Both the position numbers and the translations under genes were made by a program. Source: an uncultured Lysobacteraceae bacterium (lineage in GTDB: Bacteria; Pseudomonadota; Gammaproteobacteria; Xanthomonadales; Xanthomonadaceae). From it: a stretch of 64,000 nt of DNA. Shown in pieces: positions 61,717 to 64,000 of this stretch (position 1 is its first letter; each line of letters begins with the position of its first letter). The notes beneath the pieces are model-generated. The model searched no databases, had not been told where the DNA came from, and saw only the letters and a list, made by a program, of their open reading frames with translations. The stretch is from assembly GCA_937897645.1 (NCBI GenBank), contig CALCNV010000031.1:62001-126000 (forward strand), read 5' to 3'.

Positions 61717-62103
61717 ATGGCACACCGCAGTCGACTCGCCGGCTTCATCATTGATTGCAAGCGCGGCTCGCTGGAAGACTCCGCCGATTTCTGGAGCCAG
61801 GCACTGGGACTGGAAGTCACGGATTATGACGAAGGCGATCTCGGCATCTACGCGCCACTGAGCGATGGCCCGGGTGGCTTGCATATCGAAGTGCAGAAAG
61901 TCGCGCATCCCTCGCGCGTGCACCTGGACATAGAAACCGACAACATCGAAGCCGAGGTCACCCGCCTTGAAAAGCTCGGTGCCAAGCGCATCGAATTCGT
62001 GCGCGAGCGCTGGTGGGTGATGGAAGCCCCCAGCGGCCACCGTTTCTGCGTGGTGCCGATGCCGAAGAAGTCAGGCCGCCAGAAACCCAATACCTGGAAA
62101 TAA
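61717..62103 (+). CDS. VOC-superfamily (glyoxalase-like) protein
   Basis: 128 residues. RLAGFIIDCKRGSLEDSADFW opens the fold (cited as GFIIDCKRGSLEDSADFW), and RVHLDIETDNIEAEVTRLEKLGAKRI and a final VMEAPSGHRFCVVP follow the beta-alpha-beta-beta-beta pattern of glyoxalase/bleomycin-resistance proteins. Substrate is unknown. It lies between two repeat pairs of one family. Confidence 0.8.
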   Translation: MAHRSRLAGFIIDCKRGSLEDSADFWSQALGLEVTDYDEGDLGIYAPLSDGPGGLHIEVQKVAHPSRVHLDIETDNIEAEVTRLEKLGAKRIEFVRERWWVMEAPSGHRFCVVPMPKKSGRQKPNTWK

Positions 62104-62112
62104 CCGCAAACC

Positions 62113-62193
62113 GGTAGGAGCGCCCCATGGGCGCGAGCTCTTCGTTTGGATCATGCAGCAATCAAGAGCTCGCGCCCATGGGGCGCTCCTACC
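62113..62193. repeat. REP-like inverted pair, GTAGGAGCGCCCCATG family
   Basis: GGTAGGAGCGCCCCATGGGC at 62113 and its inverse ending GGGCGCTCCTACC at 62193, between convergent genes. Confidence 0.85.
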
Positions 62194-62199
62194 CGTTCG

Positions 62200-63129
62200 C
62201 TAGCGCTTGTCGCGATCCAGCCACGATCCCATGCCTTGTGCATTGAGCTCAATGTCCATTCCCAGCACTTGCAGGATCCCAGCATCGTCAAGTTGACAGT
62301 CATGCGCGTGCGCACGGTCCAGGTACAGCACGGTCAATGCGTCCCGCATGCGTTCGTGCCGATCCGGCTGGCCATCGCAGGCCTTGCCGATGGTCACCAT
62401 CGCGTCGATCTGCTCGTGCAGATCGCGACCCAGGCGTTCCACGTCGCCGACGCGGCCGAAATGGGTCAGATACATCGATTGCGGGCGATACGACAGTAAT
62501 CGAGTGATGGAGGCCTTCAGCGCGTCCGGTTCGAACTGCACCGGCGACGTGGTCGGCAGCACGAACGGCCCGTTGCTGCTGTCGAGTTCGCGGTACGAGA
62601 GACCGAACGTATCGCCAGTGAACCAGCCCTGGCTACGCGCATCCCATACGCAGAAATGATGGCGAGCATGGCCGGGCGTATCGATGCACAGCAGCGGTCG
62701 CCCCTGGAAATCGACCACCTGCCCGTCTTCGGCCACCACCACGCGCGCCTCGGGCACGCCGATGATCTCGCCATAGCTGCGCGCCATTTCGGCCTCGCCA
62801 TACACCGCCGTGGCGCCGGCAATGAGCTTGGAGGGATCGATCATGTGCGGTGCGCCACGCGGATGCACCACCAAGCGCGCGTTCGGCAAGCGTGCCATCA
62901 GGGCACCCGCGCCGCCCGCGTGGTCCAGATGCACGTGCGTGACCAGCAACCAGTCGACATCGGCTGCCGTGAGTCCGACATCAGCAAGCGCAGCAAGCAG
63001 AAGGGGAATCGAATGGTTGGTGCCGCAATCGATGAAGGCCGCACGTCCGTTTTCGACGATCAGGTAGGCGGCATCGAAGTGGTCGCGATGGAACGCGGTG
63101 TCGATGGCATGGATGCCGTGCCCGATCAT
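62200..63129 (-). CDS. MBL-fold metallo-hydrolase
   Basis: 309 residues. The zinc-binding motif is LLVTHVHLDHAGGAG, with a later His in DTPGHARHHFCVWD and Asp in WFTGDTFGLSYREL. The long C-terminal helical part is as in metallo-hydrolases resembling the glyoxalase II and arylsulfatase-like branches. Substrate is unknown. Four bases separate its start from the end of the upstream small membrane protein gene, so both are probably in the trpS transcript. Confidence 0.88.
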   Translation of the reverse strand: MIGHGIHAIDTAFHRDHFDAAYLIVENGRAAFIDCGTNHSIPLLLAALADVGLTAADVDWLLVTHVHLDHAGGAGALMARLPNARLVVHPRGAPHMIDPSKLIAGATAVYGEAEMARSYGEIIGVPEARVVVAEDGQVVDFQGRPLLCIDTPGHARHHFCVWDARSQGWFTGDTFGLSYRELDSSNGPFVLPTTSPVQFEPDALKASITRLLSYRPQSMYLTHFGRVGDVERLGRDLHEQIDAMVTIGKACDGQPDRHERMRDALTVLYLDRAHAHDCQLDDAGILQVLGMDIELNAQGMGSWLDRDKR

Positions 63130-63133
63130 GCGA

Positions 63134-63436
63134 TCAGTCTTTCCGCGCGAGGAACCAGCCGCGTAACGGAATCGCCACGACCAGCACGATCAGGAACGCA
63201 CCGTAGGCCACCAGCGTGGCCAGCACCTGTTTCCAGATCGCGCCGGTGCCGGAATCCGCCAAGCCAAGTGCATAGCCCCATTGCATGCCGGCGAAACTCA
63301 GCACGAATGCAACCAGCAGGGCCGCCAGGTCGAACCTGCGCCGGCGCGCCGTACGCGGCTCACGCGGGAACAGGTAGAAAAGCGAACCAAGCAGCAGGAA
63401 CCAGGGCAGGAACAGGATGATCGCGAGATACGGCAT
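63134..63436 (-). CDS. Small hypothetical membrane protein
   Basis: 100 residues with three hydrophobic helices at about 1-23, 37-58 and 70-93, separated by a strongly basic loop (REPRTARRRRFD). It overlaps the trpS stop codon by one base and precedes the MBL-fold gene. I do not recognise the function. Confidence 0.75.
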   Translation of the reverse strand: MPYLAIILFLPWFLLLGSLFYLFPREPRTARRRRFDLAALLVAFVLSFAGMQWGYALGLADSGTGAIWKQVLATLVAYGAFLIVLVVAIPLRGWFLARKD

Positions 63437-64000
63437 CAGGCCTCCGCATTCCGCAGCTGCAACAGCGCCGCCAAGACTTCGTCCACGGGCACCAGCACGT
63501 TGATCCCGGGAGTCTCCATGGCATCCGCGCGCTCACTGCGTTTGAGCACGCCGATCAGTTGCCCGGCATCCTTCGGCGAGTCGAAGCCGTTGCTCTGCAC
63601 CAGCAGCTTGCCTTCGCCGTCGAGCAGCTTGAAGTAGAAACGATTGTCGGTGTCGCGGTATTGCTTGAACACCGGCAATGCAGCCTTGCTCGCCGCCTCG
63701 GCTTCGGCCGCCGGCGCGGAGGAAAGATCACGCAAGCCGACGGCATGGCGCAACTCGGCCATGAACGGGGTCGCGTACTTCGTACGCAGTCGCTGCGCCC
63801 CGTCACGCAGGATGGCCTCGATCTCGGCGGGCTTCGCCATCAGCGCCTCGTAGTGATCGCGCATCGGCGCGACTTCGGCATCGATGCGCTCGAAAAGCTT
63901 CTGCTTGGCATCACCCCAACCGATGCCTTCGGCGAACGCCACCTGCATCTGCGCGGTTTCCTCGGCACTGGCGAACGCCTGGTACAGCTGGAACACATGC
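63436..64000 (-). CDS. trpS: Tryptophan--tRNA ligase, C-terminal part (cut by window edge)
   Basis: 188 residues are visible and the frame continues past the right edge. The segment HVFQLYQAFAS, followed by IGWGDAKQKLFERIDAEVAPMRDHYEAL, cited as GWGDAKQKLFERIDAE, is the anticodon-side end of bacterial TrpRS. After it comes an extra domain of about 90 residues (VFKQYRDTDNRFYFKLLDGEGKLL, cited in part as FYFKLLDGEGK), as seen in the long Xanthomonadaceae form. The catalytic HIGH and KMSKS motifs are outside the window. Confidence 0.85.
   Translation of the reverse strand, partial: HVFQLYQAFASAEETAQMQVAFAEGIGWGDAKQKLFERIDAEVAPMRDHYEALMAKPAEIEAILRDGAQRLRTKYATPFMAELRHAVGLRDLSSAPAAEAEAASKAALPVFKQYRDTDNRFYFKLLDGEGKLLVQSNGFDSPKDAGQLIGVLKRSERADAMETPGINVLVPVDEVLAALLQLRNAEA

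Overview
The window looks like a chromosomal segment of a high-GC gammaproteobacterium of the family Xanthomonadaceae (Lysobacter, Luteimonas, Thermomonas or Pseudoxanthomonas type). The signs are a Clp-type CRP regulator divergent from speD, the neighbourhood rplM-rpsI/coq7, a trpE-G-D-C run, an rpe/DnaJ-like/purC block, and an O-antigen locus next to metB, the position of the variable LPS locus in Xanthomonas. There is no insertion sequence, phage gene, CRISPR array or rRNA. One tRNA gene, tRNA-Gln(CTG), is present.

Region 1 (1-20608, almost all minus strand). A metalloprotease lipoprotein is cut by the left edge. It is followed by an O-antigen type locus that reads leftward from cbs-metB: ABC permease wzm and ATPase wzt, a small methyltransferase, a methyltransferase with a long coiled coil, a three-domain WbsX-GT4-GT2 protein, an epimerase, a methyltransferase, an acyltransferase, two lipoproteins, and a gtr-like module (GT2, GtrA, methyltransferase, large membrane GT-C-like protein). 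Many of these genes overlap by 1-11 bases, so they are probably co-transcribed. The part around 3-9 kb looks richer in A+T than the flanks, as expected for an exchanged island.

Region 2 (20.8-31 kb). YdcH-like protein, a DUF4398/OmpA-like envelope pair divergent from a PilT/PilU-family ATPase, maiA and fahA of tyrosine breakdown, a 2OG-Fe dioxygenase, tRNA-Gln, rpsI, rplM, coq7, a guanidinium exporter (gdx) with what reads as a guanidine-II riboswitch, and speD.

Region 3 (31-46.6 kb). clp, a zinc-ribbon protein, the trp genes (trpE, a SIMPL-domain gene, trpG, trpD, trpC, a HAD phosphatase), a YegS-like lipid kinase, rpe, a J-domain protein, purC, an EmrE-like exporter, an Mpo1-like membrane protein, an epimerase, nhaA and a Ca/Na antiporter.

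Region 4 (46.8-64 kb). A lipoprotein, hmgA and hppD with a divergent MarR regulator and a palindromic operator, a POT peptide transporter, tryptophan 2,3-dioxygenase, a secreted ExeM-like nuclease, a 2-oxoacid dehydrogenase operon (E1 alpha, E1 beta, an SH3 protein, E2), a VOC protein, an MBL-fold hydrolase, a small membrane protein and the C-terminal part of trpS cut by the right edge. maiA/fahA and hppD/hmgA together supply the tyrosine route from 4-hydroxyphenylpyruvate to fumarate and acetoacetate, although they lie more than 20 kb apart.

The strongest non-gene signal is a dense set of REP-like inverted repeats of at least eight families, mostly between genes. Some sit inside genes: three are read in frame within the E1 beta and E2 genes, and three genes appear to take their TAG stop codon from a repeat.
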